A stretch of DNA of 64,000 bases from Sipunculus nudus (taxonomy: Eukaryota; Annelida; Sipuncula; Golfingiida; Sipunculidae), in assembly GCA_026874595.1 (NCBI GenBank), contig CM049310.1:82187056-82251055 (forward strand), in the 5' to 3' direction. Under the pieces are notes generated by a model that was not told where the DNA came from, ran no database searches, and worked only from the letters and a program-made list of their open reading frames with translations. The stretch's first letter is position 1. Each line of letters opens with the position of its first letter. Below, in pieces: positions 22,066-35,040 of the stretch. Made by a program: the position numbers and the translations under genes.

Positions 22066-23589
22066 TCATATCTACTAGCTGTCCCTGACTCAACGTGTAC
22101 ATTTCTAATCAAATGGTCCTTTGAAGCACACACCACGTGACCACTCAGATAAAAAGGTCAGTTTTAATCTAGAAGGTTATAATTACCCAACGAGGCGCAA
22201 AATATTACCTTTACTAAAAAGCTAAACACAACGTAAAACCAGTGCATGGACATTCATGGTTGAAAATTTTTTTTTCAGTCATGGAACATAAGACTGATGG
22301 GAAAAGAAAATATTGCCCCCCAAAAATTCAGTACTCATGTTATAAAATGTTTCACTTACGGTAGTGCGTATGAGGTATTCCTGGTGCTGAAAATCTTGTT
22401 AACACTAATCCACGTTAGTGCGCAGTGGGAAAAAAAAACAGATCATACACCAGCTTTGAAGAAACACCCACAGATACACTGGGTTGCTGCTATTTGAATG
22501 AAACGTCACGGAACCGTTTACCAAGGCAAACACAGCAAATCGTGCGATGTTTCTGCTTCCAGGCTTAGAATGAGAATAACATGCAGGCAGCAAGAGAACG
22601 GACTGTTAGCCAAAGGCCCTCGGTGGTAGGTACGGATTGAAGAGACAGGCGCAGCGTTAAATCAGCGTGCCGGGCTGTCAGTCCCACGTAAACACGCCAT
22701 GCCTATTTGATGTCCATTAAGCCCAAGTGGACTCCAAGATGTTACAAGAACGCCGGAAGGCCAGAGGGTTGGGTTCGCCCGGAGGAGTTACCGCAGGGCT
22801 CTGCCGCTCAGCTGGCTAACCGGGCGGCGCTCTCTTCGGAGTTATACATCAAGTGCTACCCTCTTACAACAACGGTTCCTCGGTCTCTCTCTCTCGGCCT
22901 GGTATTGAACCGCGGAACTGCTGGAATATGCCCCGGGGAACTCGACCTATTTTAACAAGCTTTGCGAATTCCCCATTTTGTTTCCTGCGGAAATATTCAA
23001 TATCAGCCGCTAATGGCCGCCTGTCAAAATTCATCCATATTTACATCTTTCCAACCCATAAATCGCCTCACCGTGCCCGGTCGATATAGATTTGATTTAA
23101 CTCGGTTCCAGTCTTGGCTTCAAATTGACTTTATTCCAGTACAGCCTCTGCAGCCCAGACAAGATAGCGAACTGCTTTCTCCTCTGCTTGGCTGCCCCCA
23201 CTGTGTTTCAGCCTTTTCTCTTGTTGTTCTTGGTCCTTTGCCAAGGAAATTCTCTAGCATTATTTTTGCATCATATGGATTCATGATCAAGTTATGTGGG
23301 ATCTTTCTAAAATACAGCATTGGGAAAGGCCTACCAATAACTGTTGAGTATGGATAAACGTGCATTAACATCTGTTGGTGTGGGGATCAATTGAATTACC
23401 GGGAATGTCTCTTATATATGTAAAACAAAGTCCTCGTTTAATTTTAAGCAAGTATAACCTACGGATAGTAAATTGTCTTTAGAAATAGTCATATCAATAG
23501 GTGCAATAAAGAAATATCGAACACCACCATATCATTCTGGTAACCTCCTGAAAAATGAAATTAAAAATAAAATAAAACAGATATCCAGG
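22066..23589. other. gene-free stretch with a long balanced-GC island
   Basis: 22620-23350 is the longest GC-balanced patch in the window. It carries many motifs of the kind bound by developmental factors (TAATGG, CTGTCA, TTTGTTTCC, CCATAAATC) but no exon I can recognise. A tRNA-like A-box string (CGCTCAGCTGG) near 22806 lacks a matching B box downstream on the same strand. Confidence 0.3.
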
Positions 23590-24375
23590 GGCGAATCCAG
23601 GATTTAGGAAACGAGGGGGTCTAAACCAAGAGGACTATGGAATTACCTAGAAAAAGGTCCCCATGTCCGGAAAGGGGCGGGGGGGGGGGGGGTCCAGCCC
23701 CCCAAAATTTTGTCAAAAACCCTTAAGAAAAGGTTGCTTCGGATGAAAAAGGGTGGTTCCGGACCCCTCGGATGTAAATCATCTGAGCTATAGCGATCAC
23801 TCTTTGTCCGTCCGTCTGTCCGTTAACAGGGCACAAATTGTTACCGCTGGGCCGTTATTCTTTTCCATTGACATGCAGGGAGGTCCTTAAAAAATCTCCT
23901 TGGAAATCTGAAATTAGGTCTCTGTTACCTATATTTTCCGAGCTATGGGGCTCAGAAGTAACCCCCCCCCCCCCGAGAATAATGAAAAATTTTACACAAT
24001 AGCTCAAGTATCTGAACAACTAATGCATTGATCATTTGCATGCCTATTGATCATGGAGTTTTTCATCTGTTTCTGCAGACTAACGGCGCCATCCGTATGT
24101 TTGTGTTTTTTCACACATTTTATTTTCTTTTTTTTTAGACCTTTAAAGATGCGGTCGTCTGTTAAGAGGGCATAAATCTTAACCACTGGACCTAGAATCT
24201 TCTTACTAGACATGCAGGTAGGTTCATGAACATTCTCCTAGTAAACCTGAAAAAAAAAATGTCTTTGTTACCCATATCCTCCAAAGCTAGGAGGTCAGAA
24301 ATACTCCCCAGAATAACTAAATTTTACACAAAAGCTCAAGTATCTGAACAACTTATGCATTGATCACCATGATTC
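23590..24375. repeat. ~345-bp tandem duplication plus poly-G/poly-C tracts
   Basis: A unit starting near 'gttaacagggcacaaattgt' (23823) and ending 'aactaatgcattgatca' recurs near 24160-24365 with the blocks ACATGCAGG, 'gttaccta' or 'gttaccca', 'ttttacacaa' and 'agctcaagtatctgaacaac' shared. Runs of G (about 23680) and C (about 23961) flank the first unit. Confidence 0.75.
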
Positions 24376-24732
24376 TTTGCATGCATATTGATTATGTATT
24401 GTGCGCCCGCCGTCCGAACCATATTAAATATTGGTGTGCGTATATGGGTCTTGATGAACCTAACCTAATATGCATGAATGATGATGCCTATTACATTGTC
24501 ATAACAAGTTGCCTGTGCAAAGACATATTGTCAACATGTCAGTCGGCTGAGCGTCATAACCCATGGGTCACTTGTTAGTTATGACGCGGCGAGACCAATG
24601 GTAAACGGTCGAACTGACATACAGACGGGACTTCGGAATAACGATGCATGCTCATACGTATCAAGACGAGCGTGAAAAATTAAGTAGGATCGACTCTTTA
24701 ATTTAATGAAACCTAACATATGGGGACAGACT

Positions 24733-24754
24733 CCCCCCCCCCCCCCCCCCCCCC
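24733..24754. repeat. 22-base poly-C tract
   Basis: Uninterrupted C run, able to form i-motif on this strand and G-quadruplex on the other. It also produces proline- or glycine-rich false frames. Confidence 0.95.
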
Positions 24755-25490
24755 GAACCCCCCTACCCAGCAACCATTTCGATAGTGCATGCTGTATTGA
24801 AGAAATGATCGAATTCTTTCGATTCGGTTGTTTCTCAATTAACAGATATCATCAAAAACATGTATGCAGTTGCCAAGCACGCGACGGCCCTCCCTCACAC
24901 CGTCTATAATACATTGCATGTCATAATTAACAGTGGTGTAAGATATTTTTATACGTCCATATATATTATATATGCTGCTTGGTTTCAGTTTCTTACATGG
25001 GCACGTGGTGTTTTTTTAATGTTGGAGTCATGATTAAGCATGCAGGTGCGCTGCTATATTTAGGGCGTATATATTGAATTCGCTGGAACTCTATAGAGTT
25101 GGCTGTATGCAGTTTACATGGTGCCATACCGTGCCCATATCTTGTTGTACATACCGTCTGTCAGAGTGTGTACTCGCGCTATCGAGTGGTGTAACTTAAG
25201 CAGAGAAGACCAACATATGACCCACCGACGTCTAGTGCTAACTCCTCAAACGAGCCACATTTCAGAACTCATGTTATAAATGAATACAAATAAGTCTTGG
25301 TGAATTCTGTGAGTTTTCTGTTTGTATAACACTTCATCTCGCTTACGGTGTTCTTCGGAGGCAAAAAAGGAATGCAAATTATTGATCGCTTTCATAGAGG
25401 TTTGAAAAACTACTTCAATACCCCGGATATTGAGGGCTCTCAAGGCCGCGTGAATAATACCACGACACAGACCCACGAACTTTTACCCCA
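24755..25490. other. unassigned sequence
   Basis: No exon, RNA gene or repeat relation supported. Confidence 0.4.
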
Positions 25491-25925
25491 AAACGTCACT
25501 GTGCGAATTGTCCAGAGCATACTGTCACTGTACGAGTCGTTAACAGCATACTTTCACTGTACAAATGGTTAACAGCATATTATCACTCTACAAGTTCAGT
25601 GGGGAGAAATGGGAGTCATTCCCACACCGGGAATCGAACCCGGGCCATACTATCACTGCACGAGTGTTTAACAGCATTCTGTCACGGTACGAATGATTAA
25701 CAGCATATTGTCACTGTAAGAGTAGTTAACAGCACACTGTCACTGTAAGAGTAGTTAACAGCACACTGTCACAGCATACTGTCACTGTAGGAATGATTAA
25801 CAGCATATTGTCATTGTAAGAGTAGTTAACAGCACACTGTGACTGTAAGAGTATAGTTAACCGCATACTGTCACTGTAAGAGCAATTAACAGCATTCTGT
25901 CACTGTAACAGCACAATATCACTAG
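25491..25925. repeat. ~30-bp minisatellite interrupted by a tRNA-like fragment
   Basis: Units of the form 'agcatactgtcactgtaaga' then 'gtagttaac' run from 25491 to 25925, more uniform on the right. The array is split by the insert at 25600-25646. Confidence 0.88.
25600..25646 (-). repeat. tRNA-derived fragment (SINE-like) in the 30-bp array
   Basis: On the minus strand CCGGG-TTCGATT-CCCGG (25627-25643) is a perfect tRNA T-arm: 5-base stem and 7-base loop, which is also a Pol III B box. There is no D arm or anticodon arm upstream, where the minisatellite resumes at once. So it is a fragment of a tRNA or tRNA-derived SINE, not a tRNA gene. Confidence 0.6.
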
Positions 25926-25929
25926 ATAA

Positions 25930-26690
25930 CACATCCCTCCGTCAGGACTCTGTCATTCGAAATCTGAATAATGTAAATTATTGTTCATTCATGTCTGAAA
26001 TCGTAGCATTGCCTCTAAAAACAGATGGTTATATGCACTCTTCACGATGGAATTAATATGACGAGTCAATAATAAATGTTCATTTAAGTTCACACCGAGT
26101 TACCAACAGAAATCGCGGTGTTACCAATCTGGACATACGGAAATTTCACTTTTTGTCATTGATTTTTTACCCAAGTAGTAGTACCTCAGTATTAGGAAAG
26201 TTTTAGCTATCCAAGATAAAATGTCTCTAACACAGACACCAATAGCCCAAATTTCAGTAGATTCTTTTCCGGGGTTGAAACGCATAACTGCGTACAGGTG
26301 AAAGCAAATGTTGTGGTCACGCAAAAGATAAGCTGAAGGCAGTGTGCACACTATAAATATTTGGCCCTAAGATGACCCTTGGGGTACTCCAAAGGAAAGA
26401 TCGTAAGCTTCAGATTTGGTACCTTTTGCATATACATGTATAATGGATCTGTTTTGAAAGGTAAGATGAAATCAAAGACAGGACAGTTCCGGTTATTCAA
26501 AGGCGATTTGACAGTCGACTGAGTAAAATACCATTGTGTCTATAGTGTCGAAAGCTCCCGGCAGGTCGAGTAGAACTAATAACATGCATTTTTTCCTATC
26601 AAGAGCACATAAAATATTTTGAACACATATAACAAGGCTGTCTCGACTCAATGATGATGCTTGTAGGCTGACTGCATCAGCTCATGGAGG
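25930..26690 (-). pseudogene. dead LINE reverse transcriptase, CR1/L2/Rex-like
   Basis: Reading the minus strand through several stops and frame changes gives the RT landmarks in order: SAYKHHH region (about 26650-26670), motif A LVLLDLPGAFDTID (about 26539-26580), GVPQGSS followed by a stop (26373-26390), the LRDHNICFHLYA segment where the YADD box should follow but is broken, then a SWI..TFL..LGKK segment and finally LGVNLNEHLLLTRHINS near 26070. These are hallmarks of the Jockey/CR1/L2 group; the exact clade is not resolved. Neither LINE end was identified, so it is a 5'-truncated or internally eroded copy. Confidence 0.8.
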
Positions 26691-29600
26691 ATATTCTATA
26701 AGGTACTATACCACTAATTTATAACTGCTATAATGAGTTAAGTGAACGTAATATCACTCCCTTATCTCAATGTAATTTCATTAATTGTTAACGGTAAAGA
26801 TAAAGATATAGACAGGTACACATACCATCAGTGTCACCATCACACGAGGAAAAGAATTATTCACAGGAGAAAGATACGACACTCATGCAGTAGAGCGCTT
26901 GCCTCGGACCGCCCCTTGATTTGAGCAGATTCGCAAAAAAATTATCAATTTCTTCCTTTGCCCATGTTCTATCCTTGAACAAGATTTCATATATATCAGT
27001 TTAGCAGTATCTTTGCAAACAACCTTACTCAACAACAAACAAACACGGGTGAAATCATAACTTCCTTTGTTGAGTTAACTGATTAATTTGTTGAATTATC
27101 ATCCAAATAATTCCCAGCATGATAATAATCTCGAGACCTACTTCAGAATTTTGGTTTAAGTTTGGATTTAAATTTGAACTCTGGAATTATCAACCGATGA
27201 CGCTTTGAGCACATAGTATCCACGCTTATTCCGCATAAAAATAAAATATGTTTTTAAATCAGAGGGAATCTGCTCAAAATACTACGCGAGACGTTTATTG
27301 AGCATTTGCGTAGAAGCAAAACCGACACGACAAAAGCACGCGCTGTCGAAATACCTGGCCTTGGGTGAATAGATAATAGTTAATTGACTCTCACCTGGAC
27401 ATTGTGTGGCGTCTTGCCCTGGGGACCGGAGTTCTCTTTTCGCCAGAAAAAAAACGTGTAAAAAGCTGGTTTGAAACGAAGAATAATGCATAAGTAATCC
27501 ACCGTCTCCGAATGGCGAGGCCCTGTCTAGAATTTCACAGAATAGGTTTTAGTAGCATCTTTCTAAAAGTACACTTATAAATGCAATAAACGTGTACGCA
27601 ATTTTCTGTCAAATACTTATACATATAGATGCAGTTCAGTTGTGAGGCACGTTGTTCAAAGTGATGCACGTGTAATGTTTCAAATGATGCAACAAAATAC
27701 ATATGCTCTACATATATCCAAACCATATGACGGTTTTCAAATGCTGCAATAGAAGGGTATGTTGAGTACTACATATATACACAGATCAGCACGAAAGGCA
27801 TGTTTTTTTTCCGTACCACTGTATCCACATGCCGTCACCCTGAAATACAGCTAGCTGTAGATTACACACGCCGTCCGCCGGTAGCGCTGCTGGTCCATAC
27901 GAGAATTGAGAGACAGTCAGCCTCCTGTTTTAATAACATAACACCTGCCCTTCAAAATCAGCTGTACCTCTGCCTGCAGTCTCCAGCCGAGCAGGGCAGG
28001 TGAGCTTAGTGGGAACTGGAAGTCCCGCGGTGCATTTTAATTAGCAACTTATATCGTCACCCACTTGCTTCAAATGGACCTTCCCAAGTAAGTAGATTAT
28101 TGTGGCACATTAAGGGTGAGAGCAAATAATTACAGGGGGTGGAGACTTATTGAAGGCGGGTAACCATGCACATAACGGACACACAGGTAACCCTATCTTG
28201 GGCTGAATCATGCATTGTGGAGCTCTCTGACGGGGCCAGTGATTTTTCCAAAAGATTCAATGGTCGTCACAATGAGGTTTGCAAATGTGGGAGAATGTTT
28301 ACTCTGCCTAATTGGGGCCTCTCAAGTAGGTAAAGAGTTCCCGCGGTGCCTCGCTGCCCTCGCACTCAATGAAGAGCCAGGGATTTCCAGGGCCACGGGA
28401 GGGCGGACTGTTGACATACATTTTCTCAAGAAGCTATTCAAGTTTTCTACAAGATTCATACGTTTCCTCTTCGCAACAAAAGGAAGCTTTGCGGGGTCAC
28501 GTGAGACAGTCTGAGTGCGTGCGCATATCCTGATATACTGGCTCGTTTTTTTTTATAAATAGACGGGAAAATCTTAAAAAAATCCATCTGATGACCTGGA
28601 TTTTAGATCTCTAAAAAACCCCGTAGGTAGAAAAAAACTCTTGTTGCAGCCGTGTGAGTTTCACTACAGCCATCAAGCAGGTTCTGAATTTTGGTTTGGG
28701 TTTGTCTGTCAGGAGATTTTCGTAAGAATGACTGAGCGGTGAACCGAGTTCTTTGTGGATAAATTGGACCTGAGCCTTGATAAACCCACCATAAGATATT
28801 TAATCTGATGATTTTTGTAAATTTAACATTTTAATCTGAAATAATTAATAAGAAATGATTAATAAATAAAATTAAATATTTTAATTATTAATTAATTTTA
28901 ATTTCATTTAGTTAATAAAAAAGTTGTTATATTATTAGTGTTTGATGAATGATTGATAATTGTTCAAATATGTCATATACTTGTATATATTCTAGTCAGC
29001 TATAACTGTTTATTATAGCGCCCGGGGCGCTTACTTGGCCAAATACGATGTACATGTATATATATTATACATATAAACATACATACATTTTTACATGTAT
29101 ATACATATATTAATATTATATATATGCATGTATGTGTGCATATATGTGTGCGCAAAAACGCAGACAAGTTGAATGTACTCTGTAACCCTAAGTATGCGTC
29201 ATCTGTTTGAATTATATTTAGTAATAGGACAAAATAAAAGTCAATGTTTTGTGATAGGAGGCCCCAGCTGAGCGGAGCAGACAAACAATTGAGTATTGAT
29301 CCAAGAGGGACCAGGTCTGTCCGCCAACAGAACCAACGGCCCGATGTCGTCAACAGCTGGGGTCGTGAAACGGCTAACCACGCCAAATGGAATGTGCAAA
29401 AAAATCACAAGATTTATGTCAATATTCAAGTCCTCCCGTCGGTAATCAAGCTATTTACGTATAATTTCCTCAAGTGCAGAGTAAATTGACTTTGCCGAGG
29501 CTGGAAATGGCATGCTCTTGAAAAGTACGCGTCATTATTTATAAAAACTCTACACTAAATCTGGAACGTGATTTTGATGTTTTTTCCTCGCGTTAATATT

Positions 29601-32600
29601 TATGGTACAGTATTATCTCAGGACGGGGACTAATTATGTGATTCCAGATAATACGTCTTTCACAGGCCTTTCAAATTTTAGCAAACAAGAACGGAATAAT
29701 ACTATCTAAAATCAACTATTATAGAAAAGTATGATTATGTTTTATAACATATATAAAGAAGACATTTCATGTCAACAATGACGCTCACACACATACACAT
29801 GTATAAATAGATTATGGAGACTTTCAGAGGGTGGATTAAAATACAGAAGCATCTGTACTTAATATTACTAATTAATATCCTTTTTTTTGTACAAATTCTC
29901 ATTTCCTAGTTCATGTTACAAGAAGACATCTGCGGTTGGGTTAAACATACAGACGCATCTGATTTTGATATAACTCATTATTTTTCTTTTAGGGGCAAAC
30001 ATTTTCTATTCCCGGTTCATATTTCAGGCAAACATCTGCAGGTAGAGATGCCGGAGTAACCGGAGACTGAGGCAGGGTTGCTGATGAGAGGATGCGTTCT
30101 TGAGTTCATCTGAGGCGAGGCCATCTGTTACAATGCATCGCGCGCCCTCCCGTGGGCGTTAACGAAGTTAATGAGCCCCGACTTGTACAAAGCGACCAGT
30201 GAAGCGGCGGGAATCCCGCCGAGCCCGAGGCGCAGCCCCAGTCAACACAACATGTAAAAAGATTATTGTGAATTATTGCCACATGTGTTTGTTTTGTTAC
30301 AGGCCAAAGGGTATACACTGTGGGAGGAGCCGGCGTAACTTTTCCCTCCCCATCACCTTCATACGGGGAGGTTTGAGAGGAAACTGGTGATGGTGCCGTA
30401 GTGCCTGCAGCAGAACTTACTGATATCTATGATGCTACTTTTAATGAAGCCCTTTCAAGGACATCATGTGAAAATAAAAACGACACACCTGTTTGATGAA
30501 AAAAGCGCACAAATTCGAGCTTCCTCATCTTAACTCATGGACCTTTTTGCAGTCGCGTGCATGTGTGTGGGTGTCACAGGGCGAGTATTGAGACCCCTGA
30601 TAGTAATTTTGTTATGTTCTGGGTGAGTATCGATATGTATGAAACAACTGAGCTGCTACAGGCCAAATTGAGGTTAAACTTGAACTTACCATCCACTTCA
30701 CGGGTATATCATGAATTTATGTAAGTAACTAGTAGCTGTCATTCAAAAGTTTTGAAGGATAATTCACCTTAGGAATATAAAACAAATATCTGCGGAAAGT
30801 GATGTCATTGTAGGAACGTTTATCGGAGTGAAAGTATCCCTCTTAAAATTACTCTTAAAAGTCACTTAAAATTTATACATCAAACTTCACAAACCTGACG
30901 TACGCTGACGTAATCAGACATACACTCAGCCAGCAGTCTGTGACGTCACATAAATGAAACTGACAATCGGCCCTCCCGGATGGATACCCGGTAAATACTG
31001 ACATATACTAAGTGTTTAAGACTTTTGGTACATACCTATGCTTGCTTTGGCTAGAAGTTACTACCTCTGTACGCATGGAATATCGGTAAATTCCACTGAA
31101 TATCGAGGTTTCGTAAGAAGTCAGCAGAGATTGGTGATGTAGCGCGGAGGTACGGGATGCCTTCTGTCACCGTATTTTGACGACACGGTGACACCGTCCG
31201 CGCGGGTGAGAGCCAGCTGTCCCCTTGCCTTTGTGCGCGGGCCTCTCTCCCGTCAGTACGGGAAACAAAAACCGCCTGAGAAATTCACCCACCTTGTCAA
31301 ATGTGACAGACAGGATTAATTTATCAAGTGGTACAAAGCTAGGTCACCTCCTGCTACTGAAATATCACATCCCGAATCCGAATAAATCTGCCTTGCACAT
31401 CTATTTAAAGCGTCCTCCCCACCGTGCCTGTTACACGTTCACTCACAGAATGCAAGCTCCCGCCTTTCTTGTTAACGCCATCATATCCTTGTCGAGATGT
31501 CTGACCTAAAAATGTCGGCCCAATGTCTCCATGTTATGAAATATAACGGTATATACAAAGGCGCTAAGTCAGGCGGCAATACAATGTGGGCACATGCTGC
31601 GGTACGGTTACCTGACCTTCACATAAATAAACCCGGGCTTCCGCCGTAATTAGCCGCTGAGACACATTTTTAGCGCCTTCTGTTTTTCAGATACGTGTAA
31701 ATACAATGCCCCGTGCAATAATATACGTGTCTGCAGATTAATTCGTTTTCAAAGCATACATGTATATAGTACCTACTCACAGCAACTTGTCCGATATAGA
31801 TAAAAACAACCACTTACGTTGGTCCCCTATCCATTCTTTACAAATAAAATTTGAAGAACAATTTAGATATAAATCTATAAAATATATAGTCTCAATTGGA
31901 AGGGGAAAATATTTGCTTAAACCGCACGTCTTCAAATAAACTTTAAAAAAAAAACCTCCGGTAATTTCTGCAATTGTAAGTCTATTTAATTATATATGCC
32001 GCAGATATACGGACGGAACAATAGACACTCACATCTGCACCCAGACGCACACATACGCTTCCATGACTGTAGTTTGACATGAATCTATTACATTTTTTTT
32101 AAAGAATACCCTTAAATACTCAAACGTGAATCTGGATTGGATTTTTTGTGACGTTTGATTGATGTAATTGGGCATATAAAATGTCAGTTCTACATATGCT
32201 TATAAATCTAATGTTTAATACCAAACCGAAATAACTGCATAAAGAAGCAAACTTTATGAAACTTACATTGTTTCATCGTCCTAAAATTCCACTGATTGAG
32301 TATACACTGACAAATAGACTACATAGGCTTCCATCGAGGTCACGAAACAGAAGTACACCCGTGGCTGATCGATACAACTAGTCACACCGGGAGCGCCTAA
32401 TTTTGTGTTTGTTTACACCGTATCTCTGCCCTTCAAGATAGTTTGTGACAGTTCTCCGGGCGCTGATATGATAACCCTGATAACACGAGTGTCGTGACTC
32501 GTATATGTCATGTCAACCCCTGTCACTCAATCCTAATGCGCCTACCGTGCACCCAGATTTTGTGATCTTGCATTGTCACGTGTTTTATTCGGGCTATGTA

Positions 32601-32622
32601 TGTCCGCGATCAAAGTTCATCA
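26691..32622. other. long gene-free stretch with scattered balanced-GC islands
   Basis: No exon or RNA gene could be supported in nearly 6 kb. Islands at 27830-28520, 30050-30400, 31120-31500 and 32330-32480 differ in base composition from their surroundings. 28860-28960 is very AT-rich, and 28980-29150 alternates purine and pyrimidine (TATACATGTATA type). A tRNA A-box-like string (TAGAGCGCTTGCCTCGG) near 26891 has no matching B box. Confidence 0.35.
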
Positions 32623-32934
32623 GGCCAAAACAAATTAAAAGATATGGTTCTCAATCACTTTTTTTTAGAAATCACTGCTGGCGGGCGGTATTCCATTTTA
32701 GACAAATTTTTGTATATTTTGATAAAAATGTCATATGATTAGGGAAAAGCATGAAAATAACACTTTGTTTTGCTAAACAGGTAAAAAGCACTATATAACA
32801 AAGGACATCCTATCAAAATATTTTATTTTATCTTCTTGAAAGATGAAAATCAAAATTATAATAATGTTCGAGGGGGTTTAAATGGACGCGGGGGTTGCCT
32901 GAGAACCATACCTTTTATTTATTTTTTTTTGCCC
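32623..32934. mobile_element. MITE family 1, copy 1 (Harbinger-like)
   Basis: Left end GGCCAAAACAAATTAAAAG then ATATGGTTCTCA; right end GCCTGAGAACCATACC then T-rich sequence and GCCC, forming about 35-base inverted ends. The interior matches the copies at 47832 and 48364 (ATAAAAATGTCATATGA; TTTTGCTAAACAGGTAAAAA). The flanks are TCA and TAA, a decayed 3-base duplication. Non-coding. Confidence 0.8.
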
Positions 32935-33957
32935 TAATTGTGAAGCGACTCAGCCTACTTGTATTATAAATCAGCGCCCCACCTGCTGGAAGCAACTTTA
33001 AAAAAAAAAAAAGAAAAGAAAAGACTGGCTACATCCGTTTAGGTTTATTAGCCCCCATTAAAGGCTAAAATTGTATTCTTCACGCATTGGTCGGATTACA
33101 TACCTATACCACTAATCCATTTCACTTAAGGTTGAATGAAATTGATCACTCGGTGGAATGTCATGGGACCACTACAACTGGTTTGGGCCAAAACCAGTTA
33201 CATTAAAATTGGACCAACAAAAAAAAACTTGATTTAAAGGATTTTGTCCCTTTGAGTTGGACGGTAGTACCGGGTGACTTTCTACCGGAGAAGACCTCGG
33301 ATGGTGTGTAGACAAATAAAAGTTCCGGGGGGGGGGGCAGTATAGTTCCCCCCCCCCCCCCATTATTTGTTGTTCTTATATAACAGATAAATAGGTAACT
33401 TTGAAGGGACTTAGATTTAGTGTCTACATTAGTGAGTTGTCCGCCTTTACTGAGGGAGTTTCACTCGAATTACATAATGCTATCGATAATATACTCATTT
33501 AATAGATGTTAATATCTGTAAAGCAAACTGCGCAAATTACTGCCAAAATGTCGTAAAATTACTTGTAAATTTATCTTACGAGCGTGCTCTGCAGGATAAC
33601 CCATGGATTGTTCAAGGTGCAACGTACACGAACTTTATAATTATGAATACTCATCTCATTGAACCACCGATGAAAGCGCCATCTGGTGGACAAACTCAGT
33701 ACCGCAATTGGAATTGGTGCCTTATCCAGTGAATCACGTGAGATTAACGCGAAACATCAATCTACATTTATGTCAATATGATCTAACTTGGTGACTCTCT
33801 TAGCCCTGCATTCTTTAAATAAGATAAAATGAAAAGCTTGAAGCGGAAGGCCACCTGATCTTAAGCTCTGAGTATTGTTCATGCCGCTTCAAAATCGAGG
33901 GGCAGGTAAAAGCTATGAGTAAAGATGTAGCTCGGGGGAGGCGAGCTAAAAGAATAA
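32935..33957. other. unassigned sequence with a G/C fold-back
   Basis: No exon supported. It contains the poly-G/poly-C inverted pair at 33327-33361. Confidence 0.4.
33327..33361. repeat. poly-G / poly-C fold-back
   Basis: Eleven G (33327-33337), a 10-base spacer, then fourteen C (33348-33361). The two runs can pair into a G:C hairpin. Confidence 0.9.
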
Positions 33958-34325
33958 GGGCGATTTCGGCCGCCGTTCTCAAATCGATCATATCGGCCGC
34001 CAGCGCCCAGGGGGCAACTGTTTCGGCTGCAACCCCCATGGAGCCATTGCTCTGCCCTGACTTTGGCCAGTCAACCATATCGGCCGCGGCATAAAACATG
34101 ATTTGTCATATTTAAAAAACCAATGCGTAAGTAAAAATCTGCAATTACAACACATGTACTTGCATTCAATATTATAGAACATTAGCCTTCTTTGTCCTGC
34201 AACTTCGGTAACAAATGTATATACAGTATATGCAAGGATAGCAAACCAGGTTTCAACTGTTGTGACGTATATTATGGAAATCGTCTCAAGTTATATATTA
34301 ACAGGCACTACCAAACAAATAATTA

Positions 34326-34383
<58 letters not shown>

Positions 34384-34384
34384 A
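34326..34384. repeat. (AT)n microsatellite
   Basis: Two AT runs separated by AAATA. Confidence 0.95.
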
Positions 34385-34719
34385 ATGTACATATATATCC
34401 TTTCATACTTTCTCTTTATAGCCTATACAGATATATGCGTTTGTGTTTTTGTATATAATTGATGACTTGTGTACAAATGCATGAGTAAATAAACATGTTT
34501 AATATATCCTCTGATATATACGATTAATTAAGTTTTATCATGCTTTATTTTTCACTTTTTTCTTCAATCCTTATGTTGATATGTATATATTGATCGTATT
34601 AAATATATCATAATTATATTGTATGTTAAAAAGTACGTCCATCAGAAAATTACACAAATTACAGTCTTTTTTATCATTCACTTACCTGCTCGGCGATAAT
34701 TGTTGCTGTGAATTAATGG

Positions 34720-35040
34720 TCTGTTGCAAGAGCACCCGCCTCTAAGAAGCCGGCGGCAACGTGCTTTGCCGTTTCCCTGCTTTTTTCATTTTGGACTGTT
34801 ATAGTTAGAGCAGTAGATGAGTAGCGTGAGTATTAATTCATGGAGGTAAAAGTGTAGGTGTGATAAACCAAGGAAGCCCTGACCATGTATACACAGAGCA
34901 CCAAGAAGCCGACAGCCAACGCGCTGTGCCGTTTCCCTGTTGTACATTTTGTACTCGACTGTTACAGTTTGAGTAGAAGTTGATTGGCGTGAGTGAAAAT
35001 TAATGGAGGTAAAGGTTCAGGTGTGATAATCCAAGAAACG
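34720..35040. repeat. two-unit ~180-bp tandem repeat
   Basis: 'agccggcggcaacgtgcttt' and 'agccgacagccaacgcgctg' begin two units sharing 'gccgtttccctg', a GACTGTTA block, 'gcgtgagt' and 'aatggaggtaaa' downstream. Confidence 0.8.

Noticed and set aside
22790-22930. Possible tRNA gene or SINE (CGCTCAGCTGG A-box-like string)
   Set aside because: No B box at the proper distance on the same strand and no cloverleaf could be drawn.
26880-26925. A-box-like string TAGAGCGCTTGCCTCGG
   Set aside because: No T-arm follows; cannot be a tRNA.
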